A DNA stretch of 64,000 nt from Nannobrachium achirus (GCA_963921795.1 OY997654.1:1567867-1631866); one strand, 5' to 3'. Shown: positions 11,895-23,899, counted from the first letter of the stretch. The notes: a model not told the origin generated them from the letters alone. A program made the numbers and translations.

Positions 11895-12423
11895 TTAACA
11901 CTGCAAGACCCGAATTAATTTCTACTTGCCAAATAGATAAAAAATAAATAAAATCAGATGGTGTTGTAGGAGTCCTAATCAGAGGAAAATGTAATGTTTA
12001 AAAAATAATAATGTTTTTGTAAGGTTTTATAGCCATGAATCATAAATCATTTGCATTTTCAGGAATGTTTTACAATAATAACATATGTACATGGTCTAGA
12101 CATTCTAATGATCACCAAAAAACTAAAACAAAAAATACAGGCATTTTACTTATGTTTTTGTGAGGAATAGCTTCAGTGAAAAAGTGAGATGTTGTTCGTC
12201 CAGACTCTGGAATCCAGAGATCTTGAAGTTGTGTGAAAGTCAGCCTCTGTGGGGGGTATTTATATGCAAATATCATGGCCAATGGCATTTTAATACTAAA
12301 CAATGGGATTTAATGGTGATGTTAATGTGAAAAAAAGAACAGGAAAACGAATTATAACATTTATTTTTTCGCCAATATTTAAACAATGTTGCCAAAAAGC
12401 TACGCTGGGCCTTGCAGGGTTAA
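11895..12423. mobile_element. TTAA-flanked (piggyBac-like) MITE, copy 1
   Basis: Starts TTAACACTGCAAGACCCG and ends GGGCCTTGCAGGGTTAA, giving an inverted terminus close to TTAACCCTGCAAGRCCC. It is homologous throughout to 52092-52598. The TTAA target and CCC start fit piggyBac-like elements. No transposase. Confidence 0.75.
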
Positions 12424-12712
12424 TAAAGCTGAACTAGTTTCTCTTGTCTGGCTATAGTCTGCACGACGTGTTCGCCCCAGTCAAATTGTGTGAATCTGTA
12501 CATAATACCAGCAGGGAAGAGCTTAGATGTTGGAGATCAGGCAGACAAAGCCATTGTCACAGCTGTGAGGCTGGGTCCCCGGGGGGGCGCTCTAGCAGCC
12601 ACCCTGTAAAAAAGTGCCACAGCACATCTGGGTCCCAGCAGGTGCTCGGGAGTCCCATGATAGATTGCGGTTTTCTGCTAAAACCTTTGGACTGGCGTCC
12701 CTCCGCTTCCCT

Positions 12713-13265
12713 CTAGCCCATCTAGGCCTAGAATTATTGAATGCTTTAACCTGTGAAAAATAGCAGATATACAAGCTCGCAGCGCGGCATCGAGTGCCGC
12801 GCTGCGAGCTTGTAGATCTGCTATTTTTGAAAAAGCCGTGAAAATGTGTGCAAATCTTTGAATAGGCCTATATGTATTTTCAAAGCAAACGTTTGTAACT
12901 CAAATCTAGCTTCTGGGGGGTCCCTGGAACGAAATATTTTGAGATGCGGGTCCGTGGCCAAATACGTGTCATTTTGGGGGTCTTTCACATGAAAAGGTTT
13001 GAGAACCACTGACATAGTAGTCTCTCAAGAGACTAACTGAGCTCCAGTTAAGTGAAAAGGACCTTTTCTTTGACGATGGCTGGCCAGATTGCTGACATAG
13101 AAACATAGGTTTTTCAAAAAACCATATAGAAGGATTCAAAAGACACTTATAGAATCGGGTCAAAATTCTAATGATCACGATTTTTCAAAAACAGCAGATC
13201 TACAAGCTCGTTAAAGCATAACAATGATACACAATAATGTTATGACACCGTTCTAAATGGGCTAG
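12713..13265 (-). mobile_element. Family B double-hairpin MITE, copy B1, reverse
   Basis: Reverse orientation of the family B consensus. The 3' arm hairpin at 12760-12832 is intact (AAAATAGCAGATATACAAGC with its mirror arm). The other hairpin near 13185-13215 lost one arm (AACAGCAGATCTACAAGCTC runs directly into TTAAAGC). The central block reads inverse of GTGGTTCTCAAACCTTTTCA. Confidence 0.75.
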
Positions 13266-13608
13266 AGCTTTACATCCTGGCTGTTTGGAATAGACTTCAA
13301 GCATCGTGGGCATAAGGACCAAGGAATAAAGGATGTGTGTGTAGGAGTACGCATAATATATTTGGAAGGGTTGTGGGAACAGTAACGATAGCACTGTAGT
13401 AGTACACAGTCAAATTACTCTTTTGACACAGTCAAAAGAGTAATTTTACTCTGAGAGTGTACACATGTAACCTGAAGCATCTGTTGTTTACGCTGTAGTA
13501 AGTCACAACTGGATAAATTAACACTGATGATTTTAGAACATAACTTTACTGTTAGAGTGAATATATTTCTTTCTCTCATACATGATATCATTTTGATGAT
13601 GGTGGTGG
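13266..13608. other. Unassigned non-coding stretch
   Basis: Sequence between transposons, with a small self-complementary stretch at 13412-13445 (TTACTCTTTTGACACAGTCA and inverse). Nothing else is recognised. Confidence 0.4.
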
Positions 13609-14173
13609 CAGGGGTGGTGTCGCACCAAATTCTGGGCCCTGGGTGCAAGGATTCACTGCGGGCCCCTCATGAATGTTCTTCATAGGGGGAGGGGGTTTAA
13701 CCCATTTAGACTGGGAACGCATTATTACGCGTTATTTTGTGCTTTAACTATTGAAAAATAGCACATATACAAGTTCACAGCGTGGCACACAGAGTGCCGC
13801 GCTGTGAGCTTGTAGATTATTGTTGTTTAAGTCTTTGAAAAACCTATGTTTCTATGTCAGTGGTGCTCAAACGTATTCATGTGAAGGACCCCCAACATGA
13901 TATGTTTAAGGCCACGGACCCCCATCTCAAAATATTTTGTTCCAGGGACCCGCCAGAAGCAAAATTTGATGTTCGCTTAAAAAATACACATATTCAAACA
14001 TTTGCATACATTTTCACAACTTAATAGCAGATAGCTATCTACTAGCTGGCAGTGCGGCACTCGGTGCCACGCTGTGAGCTATTTTTCAATAGCTAAAGTA
14101 TAAAATAATTAAGGCCCCTCCACCTTGGGCCCTAGTAACTCAGTCCCACTTCGCCCCCCTTGTGACGCCCCTG
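13609..14173. mobile_element. Family C hAT MITE, copy C1, TSD GGTGGTGG
   Basis: Begins CAGGGGTGGTGTCGCACC and ends TGTGACGCCCCTG. GGTGGTGG flanks both sides, although the region is GGT-rich. It carries two damaged hairpin modules (13755-13825 and about 14020-14090) and a sequence resembling the family B centre (GTGAAGGACCCCC). The site ATGTTCGCTTAAAAAATAC near 13975-13993 is the empty counterpart of a TTAA insertion in copy C3. Confidence 0.75.
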
Positions 14174-14222
14174 GGTGGTGGTGGTGGTGTAAGTGGTGAT
14201 GGTGTCACCATGACAGTGGGTC

Positions 14223-14225
<3 letters not shown>

Positions 14226-14269
<44 letters not shown>
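14226..14269. repeat. (GT)n microsatellite
   Basis: Uninterrupted GT dinucleotide tract. Confidence 0.95.
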
Positions 14270-14543
14270 TTATCGAAGGACTAATTTCTAACTGGTTTCA
14301 AAGTGTAAAATGTAATGTTGACAACAAAATCTATGCACATTATAAAATGGGATGTGTCAGCAGGTTTGGCAGCTTTACAGACTGCATATTGTGTTTACAT
14401 TTTGTGTCGAGGAGAGAAAAGGACAAAGCAAGGATAGCTAAATGTCACTTTCCACCGCTCATCATTATTCTGCGCTGCTCTCTGCCTACAGTATATCATC
14501 CCAGATAAGCATGCTCAGAATAATTGGCAAAGATAACTTTCAT

Positions 14544-15153
14544 TTAAGCCATCCAGAACGGGTGCACTCTATTGTGTATCATTATTTTATGCTTTAACTA
14601 TTGAAAAATAGCAGATATACAAGCTCACAGTGCGGCACCGAGTGCCGCGCTGTGAGCTTGTAGATCTGCTATTTTTGAAGAATCGTGAAAATTCGAATTT
14701 TGACCCGATTCTATAAGTGTCTTTTGAATCCTTCTAAGGTTTTTTGAAAAAAAAATATATATGTTTCTATGTCAGCAATCTGGCCAGCCATCGTCAAAAA
14801 AAAAGGTCCTTTTCACTTAACTGGAGCTCAGTTAGTCTGTTCTTGAGAGACTACTATGTCAGTGGTTCTCAAACCTTTTCATGTGAAGGACCCCCAAAAT
14901 GATATGTATTTGGCCACGGACCCCCATCTCAAAATATTTAGTTCCAGGGACCACCCAGAAGCAAAATTTGAGTTACAAACGTTCGCTTTGAAAATACATA
15001 TTTTCAAAGATGTGCACACATTTTCACAACTTTTCCAAAAATAGCAGATCTACAAGCTCGCAGCGCGGCACTCGGTGCCGCGCAGTGAGCTTGTATATCT
15101 GCTATTTTTCACTGGTTAAAGCATTCAATAATTCTAGGCCCTAAATGGGTTAA
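14544..15153 (+). mobile_element. Family B double-hairpin MITE, copy B2, near full length
   Basis: TTAA at both ends (14544-14547 and 15150-15153), with outer ends AAGCCATCCAGAACGGGT and inverse-like CTAAATGGGTTAA. Hairpin 1 at about 14603-14681 and hairpin 2 at about 15037-15117 have arms AATAGCAGATCTACAAGC around GCGGCAC-rich apices. The two hairpin regions are also inverse copies of each other, so the whole element folds as a long inverted repeat with a hairpin in each arm. TTAA plus a CCC-like start suggests piggyBac mobilisation. Confidence 0.82.
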
Positions 15154-15840
15154 GCCATCCCTGACACTTGTGGTTTTTAACTGTGGTTATTTTTCAGCGA
15201 TATATCACTGACCTTGCTATCAACTGTTCCTTATCACGAGAAACATCACAATTATCTGTGAAGTTTGCTGTGAGGAAAAATGGTACATGAGTTAAGGACT
15301 CAGGAGTTATTTAATTAATTTCTCAAAGAAAATAAAACAATAACATGTTTTGGGGATGGAATATTAGTTACTAATAGAGCATTTTTAATGGTTGCGTTTT
15401 GGCTACTACTGTACAGTATTCTTGCTCATGACTGCAACCCATCCCCCATCCACACTCTAAAAGACATTTAAATACTTAATTATTTATTCTATCTGCGTCA
15501 AAAAGTAAAACACAGCTTCAGTAAGCTTGTAAAAGAATAATGATGATGACTCTGTCACTGCAGCAATGCAGTTTTTTCTGTCTTTTTTTTAACTTTTCAA
15601 ACGAAAAACTAAATTATCAAAAGGTATTGTGAAATGCTTAAAAAACTATACAATTTAACAACGTTGTTTTTAGTCGTGGTATTCTAAGTGAATATTTCCT
15701 AGCTTGAAAGCTAATTATGAAAACATAGTATGGTACTTTTAACCATTGTTGGAAGTTGTTCTGTCAAATCTGGAGTGTTACCAAAACACATTCTATCTCT
15801 TTGGAAGGAAAAGCATTCACGCCCCTGGTGTTAACAAAAT
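15154..15840. other. Unassigned non-coding stretch
   Basis: AT-rich, with short frames only and no repeat boundary. It may be older host sequence. Confidence 0.4.
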
Positions 15841-15849
15841 GCAGTAACC

Positions 15850-16390
15850 TAGCTCTGGTCCATCGCGTCACCTCCAGTGACGCTCTGACAGACACGTCGG
15901 CAAGTGAATAGACCACGTTTTCTCAGCCCCTACGAGCGCTCAACTTCAGTCAAAATAAACAAAACTACTTCACTACTCACCAAACCAAAGGTAGTTTTGC
16001 GTTGTTGAAAGTCTATTCTCCACGGTGGTGAGCCCCTCAGCACCCCACCCAATCTGCAAAATACACTATTTTTGGCATGAAATAAAGTGCATCCAACTCG
16101 ACCGCCGCTTATTTCCGGGTTGTGAACCATTGTATCTGCGGTGGACGCTGGGTGGCTCGAGGTGGGTGTGTTTTATTTCATGACAAAAAATAATGTATTT
16201 TACAGAGTAGGTGGGATAATGAGGGGCTCACCACTGCGTGCGGAGAATAGACTTTCAACAACGCAAAACTACCTTTGGTTTGGTGAGTGGTGAAGTAGTT
16301 TTGTTTATTTTGATTTATTTTAAGTTGAGCGCTGGTCTATTCATTTGCCGACGGGTCTGTCAGAGCGTTACTGGAGATGGACCAGAGGTA
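15850..16390. mobile_element. Mutator-like foldback MITE, copy 2, 9-bp TSD GCAGTAACC
   Basis: TAGCTCTGGTCCATCGCG at the left and inverse-like GATGGACCAGAGGTA at the right, with long inverted arms. GCAGTAACC is duplicated at 15841-15849 and 16391-16399. Same family as 11010-11659; both include CTACTT..CCAAACCAAAGGTA-type blocks. Non-coding. Confidence 0.85.
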
Positions 16391-16399
16391 GCAGTAACC

Positions 16400-16974
16400 C
16401 AAAGCGGGTCAAAATGCTCTGTCGTCCCTTTTGGGGACTAAACTTAACTACGTGTTATACACGAGAGCATTAGTGACGAGTTTGAACGTGACTAAAGTGC
16501 AACTTGATTTGAGCTGCGTTCTTCCAAGCACGGTCTGTGTGTTTGCATGTGAATCCTCTCTCCCCTTCAACGTGTCTGAGCTCTGATCCTTTGACAGATC
16601 CCCTCACGCATTTTTGCTCCAGTGCTCATCACACTCTGTTGTCTCCCCCCTCCTTGTATCTGTCTCCTATCTATCTCATCCTGCATGTGCTCCCAGGCAA
16701 TAGAAGGCTCCTCGCCGGTTTTCCATAAAGATAAGACATTGCAGAGCTAAACAGATGGAGCATAAATAATCGCTTGCTGATAAGAATTGGCTAAGAGTTC
16801 ACAAGGTGACATAAAGGTACTTACGGATATCCCCAAAAATCAGACATTGTTGAGTATTTAAAATCCGGCTTATATGGATTTTGCTATTTGACACCTCAGA
16901 ATAACAACTTTGATCAGGTATGCCTGTATTTCTAAAGGAAAAAGGATATACCAAGAAAATACATCATTCATATG
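16400..16974. other. Unassigned non-coding stretch
   Basis: No bounded element or convincing exon was found. The sequence is less repetitive than its surroundings. Confidence 0.4.
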
Positions 16975-17541
16975 CAGGGACATGCTGGGCCCCTGATTCA
17001 GCCCGGGAAAAAGAGTTGTAGAGGCCCTCATTGCGCGCTATAGAGAGAGATCTCTCTATAGCGCTGCTGCTACTCAAAGATTTGCCATTTCAGATCATGA
17101 CAAGTGACAAGCCAGTGGGCCAATTGCATGAGTTATATTTCGTCGTTGTCGGGTGGACACCTTGTATGTCCAAAACCGTTTGATTTGTATTTATCATTTT
17201 AAAAATGATTTAAACTAGTGAAAACAGCAGATCTACAAGCACACAACGCCTCGCGGTGCGAGGCGTTGTGTGCTTGTAGATCTGCTGTTTTCACTACTCT
17301 TGTGCGACGGCCTTGTATGATGAAGCAGGGCTTCACGAAATAATTTACAAATTTGAAACTTGGAGATACAAGGTTTCTGCCCGACAGTGACGATTTACTT
17401 TGTTGGCCGCCCAGCCCCCAAAATGGAACGAAGGCCGACATTTTATTTTTATTTTTTTCCTAATGGCCGGCCTGGACCGGCCGGGAATGAACTGGCCGTT
17501 CGGGAGTTGTCCCTCTTTTCCCAATGGCCAGCACGTCCCTG
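16975..17541 (-). mobile_element. hAT-type element, inverted sister of 6967-7767
   Basis: CAGGGACATGCTGGGCCC at the left and inverse GGCCAGCACGTCCCTG at the right. The content matches 7262-7767 in reverse, including AGAGAGATCTCTCTATAGCG and the GGCCGCCCAGCCCCCAAAAT block. It lacks the 259-bp insertion of the sister copy, so it supplies that empty site. Family A copy A3 is embedded. Confidence 0.75.
17139..17395 (-). mobile_element. Family A palindromic MITE, copy A3, intact hairpin
   Basis: Ends are inverse copies (CGTCGTTGTCGGGTGGA and CTGCCCGACAGTGACG). The central hairpin is essentially perfect: GTGAAAACAGCAGATCTACA through an apex of CCTCGCGGTGCGAGG to the mirrored arm ending GCTGTTTTCAC, about 76 bp. 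Confidence 0.85.
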
Positions 17542-17737
17542 GCAGTCACTCCTACAGTAAATGTTAAAGCCTGAGAAGCATGGCGGTGCTGGGCTGCTGA
17601 TGTGTAAACGGAGTGGTGGGCGCTTCAGCTTGACATCACAGATTAGAGAGCAGGACAATCTCCTATCCCTTGAATAGCAAAACAGATCAAACTGGCCATG
17701 GGCAATGGCTCCCAAAGTGTTATAGCTGGACCCTAAT

Positions 17738-18215
17738 TTAAAGGTGATACACCATGAAATTTCACCTTTCCTATTTTAAAACCTTTTTTTGTGGGGTCCC
17801 ACTAGCACCTTATATATCCTCACAAAGTCCCATTTCTGACCGTTGTGTCTTTCTCTGGTTTTGGGAAGGCGGAGGTTAAAAGCATCCCACGGGTTCTCAA
17901 AACAGGCTGTCCAGATTTGGATTTTTTTTTTTTTTTTTTAACTAACCATAAAAAAGGCAATACTGGAGATAAGGTGTGGATTTCTGGACAGTGAGGGCAA
18001 TTCTCAACATAAGATGCTGCATTCAAGTTCAGGAGAGTTTGAACAAGGCAATTCTCTTGAATGCTGCCTTCAGGTATGGCATGGAAAGGGGTCATTTGCA
18101 TTTCTTTTGCCATAGTAACAACTGCATTCATGGTCTAGAGATGGAACTTTTTATAGACGTATAAAAGGGCAGGGGCTAAAGCCCCCTTTGATGTCGATGT
18201 GTGCACATGCCTGCA
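17738..18215. mobile_element. Mosaic of a truncated TTAAAGG element and a hAT-like fragment
   Basis: 17738 begins TTAAAGGTGATACACCATG as in the 8070-8297 element, but no matching right end was found. 17985-18212 resembles 51770-51994 (GGGCAATTCT..ACATGAGATGCTGC-type sequence, then GGGGCTAAAGCCCCCTTTGA and a GTGCACATGCCTG end). Borders are uncertain. Confidence 0.5.
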
Positions 18216-18584
18216 GTTGTGTAAATAAAATGCCAAGACACCAATAGGTTTTGGGAGAGCAGATAAGTAAAAAGCAGATGTTTTTGTTCTAGAGTATTGA
18301 AATAAAAATAGGCAAATAAATAAGCCATTTCTCAGCAGAACTTGTAAGGATTCCTAACTGCTTGTTCCTTGCGTTGTCTCATTCTCAAGATGTGAAAGAA
18401 AGCCTATTTTGTATTCTATTTTATTCTACTTAGAGGGTAGAAACCTTTTCACACCTGGTTTCATTTGGCTACACCGCCATTTGAATAAAAGACAATTTAA
18501 CGGACTGTAAATATAATAGCAATGCAGTGCATGCATGAGAAAAAAAAAACTGTTTTTGTTTTGTTCACAGCACAGATGAATGAG

Positions 18585-18585
<1 letters not shown>
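18216..18585. other. Unassigned non-coding stretch
   Basis: AT-rich and non-coding. It ends at the TTGA-repeat tail of a LINE fragment. Confidence 0.4.
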
Positions 18586-18642
<57 letters not shown>

Positions 18643-19205
18643 GAATGTATTAGAAGTTTGCAATAGAAAAAAGCACAGTTTCATGACAGTACAAATCACT
18701 GGTACAAGGTCAACCAAAAGGAGATCCTAGAAAGCCGAGGCTTATTTCCACAGGAACCACACTTTAAGTATCTCATATAACATTGAAAGACAGACGGATA
18801 GAACATAGTACTTTATCTAGGATATCAGTTTCAAAAGCAGAAAAAGCATAACTTCAAATACAAAGGCAGAAAAAAGGAAGGGGGGAGCATGGGGGCTTAG
18901 TCTATTTACAAGTCACGGGTAGCAGCCGCCTGAAGGTGAAACATTTTCATACCGATTTTAAAGGAAGCTAGGGATTTGCTTGTGAGAGGGCGTTCCACAT
19001 GTTGGTGGTATAGCAGGAGAACGAGCCTTGATTAGTGTTAAATCTACGTTGATGATGATTAGTGGAGCTGCCTCTGGTGAACATCCTTGACCTTTAAGAA
19101 GTAGTTTGGTACATGGGTATCTTGGAGGTGTAGTGTATCTTGTACACCAGGCCCATTGCAAGATGCTGTACGCCACCCCACGCTTTCGTGGTGATGATCG
19201 GTAAG
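18586..19205 (-). mobile_element. LINE 3' end with (TTGA)n tail and ORF2 C-terminal remnant
   Basis: On the minus strand the sequence ends in a TCAA-repeat tail (18586-18641). Upstream it encodes GSFSCYTTNMWNALSQ and then, after a frameshift, LASFKIGMKMFH before a stop. The pattern F-S-x-x-x-x-x-x-W-N-x-L followed by SFK is the usual C-terminus of jockey/CR1/Rex-type LINE reverse transcriptases. This copy is truncated and dead. A relative is at 38174-38345. Confidence 0.65.
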
Positions 19206-19310
19206 GTGGGCCCGAGGAGGAAGACCAAGGACGACCCTAATTAGTTTGTTCTGGGCTGTTCGGAGCTTTAACTTTAAGGCTATATGTGACTTTGTTGTGG
19301 TACACTATAG

Positions 19311-19480
19311 GGTGTGCCAAATGTAGTTCTAAGAGCGGCCATTTCTTGGGTAAACACAGCCTTACACAGGTGTTCTGATTAGACTATAGCATTAGCTCTA
19401 TGCAATCAAACAATTGAAACACCTGTGTTTTGACCCAAGAAATGGCCGCTAAGGACTACAATGACGTAGCCGCTGGCACA
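19311..19480. mobile_element. 170-bp foldback MITE with 8-bp duplication CACTATAG
   Basis: CACTATAG flanks both sides (19303-19310 and 19481-19488). The arms share GCGGCCATTTCTTGGGT and TGTGCCA in inverse orientation. An 8-bp duplication suggests hAT mobilisation. Confidence 0.7.
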
Positions 19481-19639
19481 CACTATAGAGATGCAATAGG
19501 TTCTAAGGTATTATCATAGTTTCAAATATCTCCCCCTGGGGGGGGGAAAAAAGCCTGTCACTTCATGTCAGGACTGTGTACAGAGGCGCTCTCGGTGGTG
19601 AAGATGGGGAGCACAGGGAAGCAGGGACTGTCCATGGCA

Positions 19640-20126
19640 CAGGGGCGTCAATTGGGTATGGCAGGGGTATGCAGCTGCTATACCCTGCATCCAGGGGGGA
19701 AAATAAAAGTTACTTTTAAATATGAATCCATGAGTGTCTCTTTGTCTATCTGTGCTGGTTATTGTGTTGTTAAATTACAGTAAAATAACTACAAATGCAA
19801 AATTTAACACAATGGTACAAGGTATTATAATTGTATTTATCACACTTTTATTCTCCCCATCTTGACAAGATATATTCCCAGGTTCCGCAGGTCAGCTGCA
19901 CAGGTGGAATGCATTATTGTTAATTGTGGCACGTTTACTAACATGCCAAGTTTAGCTGCACTTGAACAACCGAAAAAAGAAAAATGAAATAAAATGTACT
20001 TCTTAAAAAAAATGTGCCTGTTGCTAAGGTATTGCAACATTACTGGTATCTTGCATGCGCGAAGGCACACATGCAAGACACCAGTCATGTTGCCATACCT
20101 TAGCTTTTTCTGAACTGACGCCACTG
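19640..20126 (-). mobile_element. Family D hAT MITE, copy D1, TSD CCATGGCA/G
   Basis: Begins CAGGGGCGTCAATTGGGTAT and ends AACTGACGCCACTG. The flanking 8-mers CCATGGCA and CCATGGCG match at 7 of 8. Near the right end is an imperfect palindrome of about 80 bp (CTAAGGTATTGCAACAT with its mirror). No transposase. Confidence 0.82.
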
Positions 20127-20405
20127 CCATGGCGCTAGCCGCGTCTCATGCAGGTGGGTCAGGAGAGCGCGAGTGGGAATGTTCAACCAATGACTGAGTC
20201 TGAGCAATTTGCCAGCACATGTGTTCAATTCTGTATAAACGAGGGGTCCCATCAAGGGAAGTTCTTTAAGCACACTCAGAAGCAAGGGATAGTTAAAAAA
20301 GCCTTTAATGACAACGGGCTATTACATAATATTTAAAACACTAAAAGGCCACAAACGCCGACCGGTTTCGACACAGACGTCTTCTTCGGGGCGTGGCTAT
20401 CTATA

Positions 20406-20828
20406 TAGTCTCGCGTAGCCAGGCAACTATTCCACAATCTCTGAATGCTATATAGAGTCTGGAACGGCAGCTCCTGAACGGCGAGTATCGGAGGTAGCCA
20501 CTGCTGCACTGAACTGTAGTCCCATTGGAAACATAACAGAAACACAATAGCTCGGACAAAGTCATTCGAGCGGCCTATTCTTGTTATGGGTGTATAGTTT
20601 AAGAAAAGTTTGAAAACATCATGGAGGTAACACATAACACCAGAGAAAGACGAAATAACGCCCCCAGAAATATTGAAAGGAGACTTAACGCTCTCAGTAG
20701 GACATGTTATTGCTACCAAGGGAGCGGTTGCGTCACATCCGCTTTATCTCGCACTCATCGTTTCTATTTCCGTTGGCCAGACTGTATGCCGGGAGCATTT
20801 GCCCAAACAGTCTGGCCTCGCGAGACTA
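20406..20828. mobile_element. MITE with TAGTCTCGCG termini and 9-bp TSD CTATCTATA
   Basis: Starts TAGTCTCGCGTAGCCAGGC and ends GTCTGGCCTCGCGAGACTA. CTATCTATA is perfectly duplicated at 20397-20405 and 20829-20837. The 9-bp duplication points to a Mutator-like mechanism. The terminal sequence differs from the 11010 family, so this is a separate family. Confidence 0.8.
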
Positions 20829-20837
20829 CTATCTATA

Positions 20838-21309
20838 TAACGTGTTTTCGGAGTAACATTGCTGAGTCAGAGATATGATGGTGTGTTACATCCTTGATTT
20901 TCTGACTTTTGTTTCTTGGAAGTCTTTATTCAGCCAGAGTTTTGTTTTGTTTTGTTTTGTTTTGTTTTGTTTTGACAAGTGTTCAGTACCAGGGAATCTG
21001 AGTTCATCTGCTAAACCTGCTTCAAGTTTCTCTTTTCTGCATCTTGGTCTTTGTTACCACTTTGTTTCACTTCTACGACCATGAGAAGGTATACTTCTGG
21101 GAACTAAAGGAGACGCTTTAAAGCTGTAAAAGTATCAAACAGATGTACTCTATCTTCAACAGTCCCAACACAGTAAACTCAGACAATAATATATGGTTTA
21201 TTTTTGAGATGCAAACAGAAGGAGGTAAAAATGGCAAAGGGGATACGGTTAGTTCTAAGACCTTCTGTCACTTTTATGCATATCAATGAAATGTAAATGC
21301 GCTCAGACA
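20838..21309. other. Unassigned stretch with (TTTTG)n microsatellite
   Basis: Contains TTTTG units at 20940-20974. Otherwise unremarkable and non-coding. Confidence 0.5.
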
Positions 21310-21795
21310 CAGGGGCGTCACAAGGGGTAGGAAAGTATGACTGAGTTACTGGGGCCCAAGGTGGAGGGGCCCTAATAACTTTATCTATTGAAAAATAGCA
21401 GATATACAAGCTCACAGCGCGGCACCGAGTGCCACGCTGCGAGCTTGTAGATCTGCTATTTTTGAAAAGTTGTGAAAATGTGTGAAAATCTTTGAATATA
21501 TGTATTTTTTAAGCGAACATTTCTAACTCAAATTTTGCTTCTAGGGGTCCCTGGAACTAAATATTTTGAGATCGGGGTCCGTGGCCAAATACATATCATC
21601 TTGGGGGTCCTTGACATAGGTTTCTCGCACACATTTTCACGATTTTTCAAAAATAGCAGATATACAAGCTTGCAGCGCGGCACTCGGTGCCGCGCTGTGA
21701 GCTTGTATATCTGCTATTTTTCAATAGTTAATATTCATGGGGGGCCCGCAGTGAATCCTTGTACCCAGGGCCCAGAATTTGGTGTGACGCCCCTG
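21310..21795. mobile_element. Family C hAT MITE, copy C2, TSD CTCAGACA
   Basis: Begins CAGGGGCGTCACAAGGGG and ends GGTGTGACGCCCCTG. CTCAGACA is exactly duplicated at 21302-21309 and 21796-21803. Two good hairpin modules sit inside (about 21390-21465 and 21650-21725), each AAAATAGCAGATATACAAGC-type arms around a GCGGCAC apex. They flank a short GGGTCC-rich centre like that of family B. Confidence 0.85.
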
Positions 21796-21803
21796 CTCAG
21801 ACA

Positions 21804-22441
21804 TAAAGATGATTTTGTTTAAGGACCCAGTGAAATGAAAAATACGTTTTTCACACTTTTAGAGCTTATCCGTGGTAATCATTCATATGGGCATTCCTAA
21901 CACCAGATGCCAAAAAAATAGAAATAAACCATTTTTGTGTATATTTATATCAAAGGTCCCTAATAGGCCATTCTTAATTATTTCCTGTGAACAGAAATTC
22001 AAAAAGTGATGACATCGACAGGTCCGCTTGCATATAAATGAACCTTTGATTACATTCACCTGTTTGTTTCCCATTGCTGGCTCCCATCGCCTGAAGGGCT
22101 GGTCCCCTCGGATTGGTTCAGAAACCCACAGGCTTCCTTTTCAAACTGAAACTTCAAAATAAAATACCCAAAATAGTCATTTCATTGGGTCTTTAACGAT
22201 ACAAAATACGCATTTTAGATTATGGCACCCAAATCCCAGAGAAGGTGTATACATATGGTTGTACATATTACTATATGCCTGTCAGGATTTTAATTTCAAT
22301 AACGTATTGGCATATTGCCCTGGGGTGAGGGGGTTATAAAATGGCTGAGAGGGTGATAAGCTTGTATTGATTGGTCGGCCCTAGGGGCCACAAGCTGAAC
22401 TGTCATCGCAAGTGACCTCACTGCCGTGGAAACTCGCCATA
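21804..22441. other. Unassigned non-coding stretch
   Basis: Short frames only. No repeat boundaries recognised. Confidence 0.4.
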
Positions 22442-23008
22442 TTAACCCAGTATTGTGTATCATTATTTTATACTTTAACTATTGAAAAATAGCAGTTATA
22501 CAAGCTCACTGCAAGCTTGCAGATCTGCTATTTTTGAAAAATCGTGAAAATTAGAATGTTGACCCGATTCTATAAAGTGTCTTTTGAATCCTTTGATTTT
22601 TTTGAAAAAACCTATGTTTTTATGTCAGCAATCTGGCCAGCCATCGTCAAAGAAAAGGTCCTTTTCACTTAACTGGAGCTCAGTTAGTCTGTTCTTGAGA
22701 GACTACTATGTCAGTGGTTCTCAAACCTTTTCATGTGGAGGACCCCCAAAATGATATTTATTTGGCCACAGACCCCCAACTCAAAATATTTAGTTCCAGG
22801 GACCACCCAGAAGCAAAAATTCAGTTACAAACGTTCGCTTTGAAAATACATATATTCAAAGATTTGCACACATTTTCACGACTTTTTCCAAAAAATAGCA
22901 GATCTACAAGCTCGCAGCGCGGCACTCGGTGCCGCGCTGTGAGCTTGTATATCTGCTATTTTTCACGGGTTAAAGCATTCAATAATTCTAGGCCCTGAAT
23001 GGGTTTAA
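22442..23008 (+). mobile_element. Family B double-hairpin MITE, copy B3
   Basis: TTAA at 22442-22445 and 23005-23008. The left terminus is shortened. Hairpin 1 (about 22480-22540) has lost its GC apex. Hairpin 2 (about 22895-22965) is intact. The centre has GTGGTTCTCAAACCTTTTCA. Confidence 0.78.
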
Positions 23009-23264
23009 ACCTGGACAAAACCATGGCCACCGGTTTCTGCAGATGTTCCTGCAAGATGTGGTACAGTTCTCGGCTGAGAAGACACTTGAGTTTATCCGAA
23101 TGCAAAGTAACCAAAACACAGAGCAGGGGTATACAGCCAAACCTCCTCCCCAACACTCTTAGGAAATCCCATTGGGATTATTATGTTGTTTATCGGGGCA
23201 GTTCCTCATTTGTCAGTAGTTTAAATCTATTCATTAGTGTTGATCAAACGCTACCCGGTGAATG

Positions 23265-23379
<115 letters not shown>

Positions 23380-23480
23380 AGTTTGTCTAGCTATACTTAT
23401 GGGGACTAAATGCATGTTCACACAGTCAACTGCAGGGGACCTCTGACAGTGTGGGGACACAATAGTATGTCCCCACAACG

Positions 23481-23510
23481 GTTAGGGTTAGGTTTAGGGT
23501 TAGGGTTAGG
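23481..23510. repeat. Interstitial TTAGGG repeats
   Basis: GGTTAGGGTTAGGTTTAGGG and following units. They lie between two GT microsatellites in a GGGGAC-rich block, so they look like an interspersed-repeat component and not a chromosome end. Confidence 0.8.
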
Positions 23511-23583
23511 TAAGGCCACAGGACTTGCATAAAAATGAATGGAAGTCTATGTAATGTCCTTACAAGTGATGTAAATATACGGT

Positions 23584-23899
<316 letters not shown>

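Noticed and set aside
17219..17297. Isolated microRNA gene
   Set aside because: The hairpin is part of a repeated transposon with many copies; nothing shows dedicated processing.
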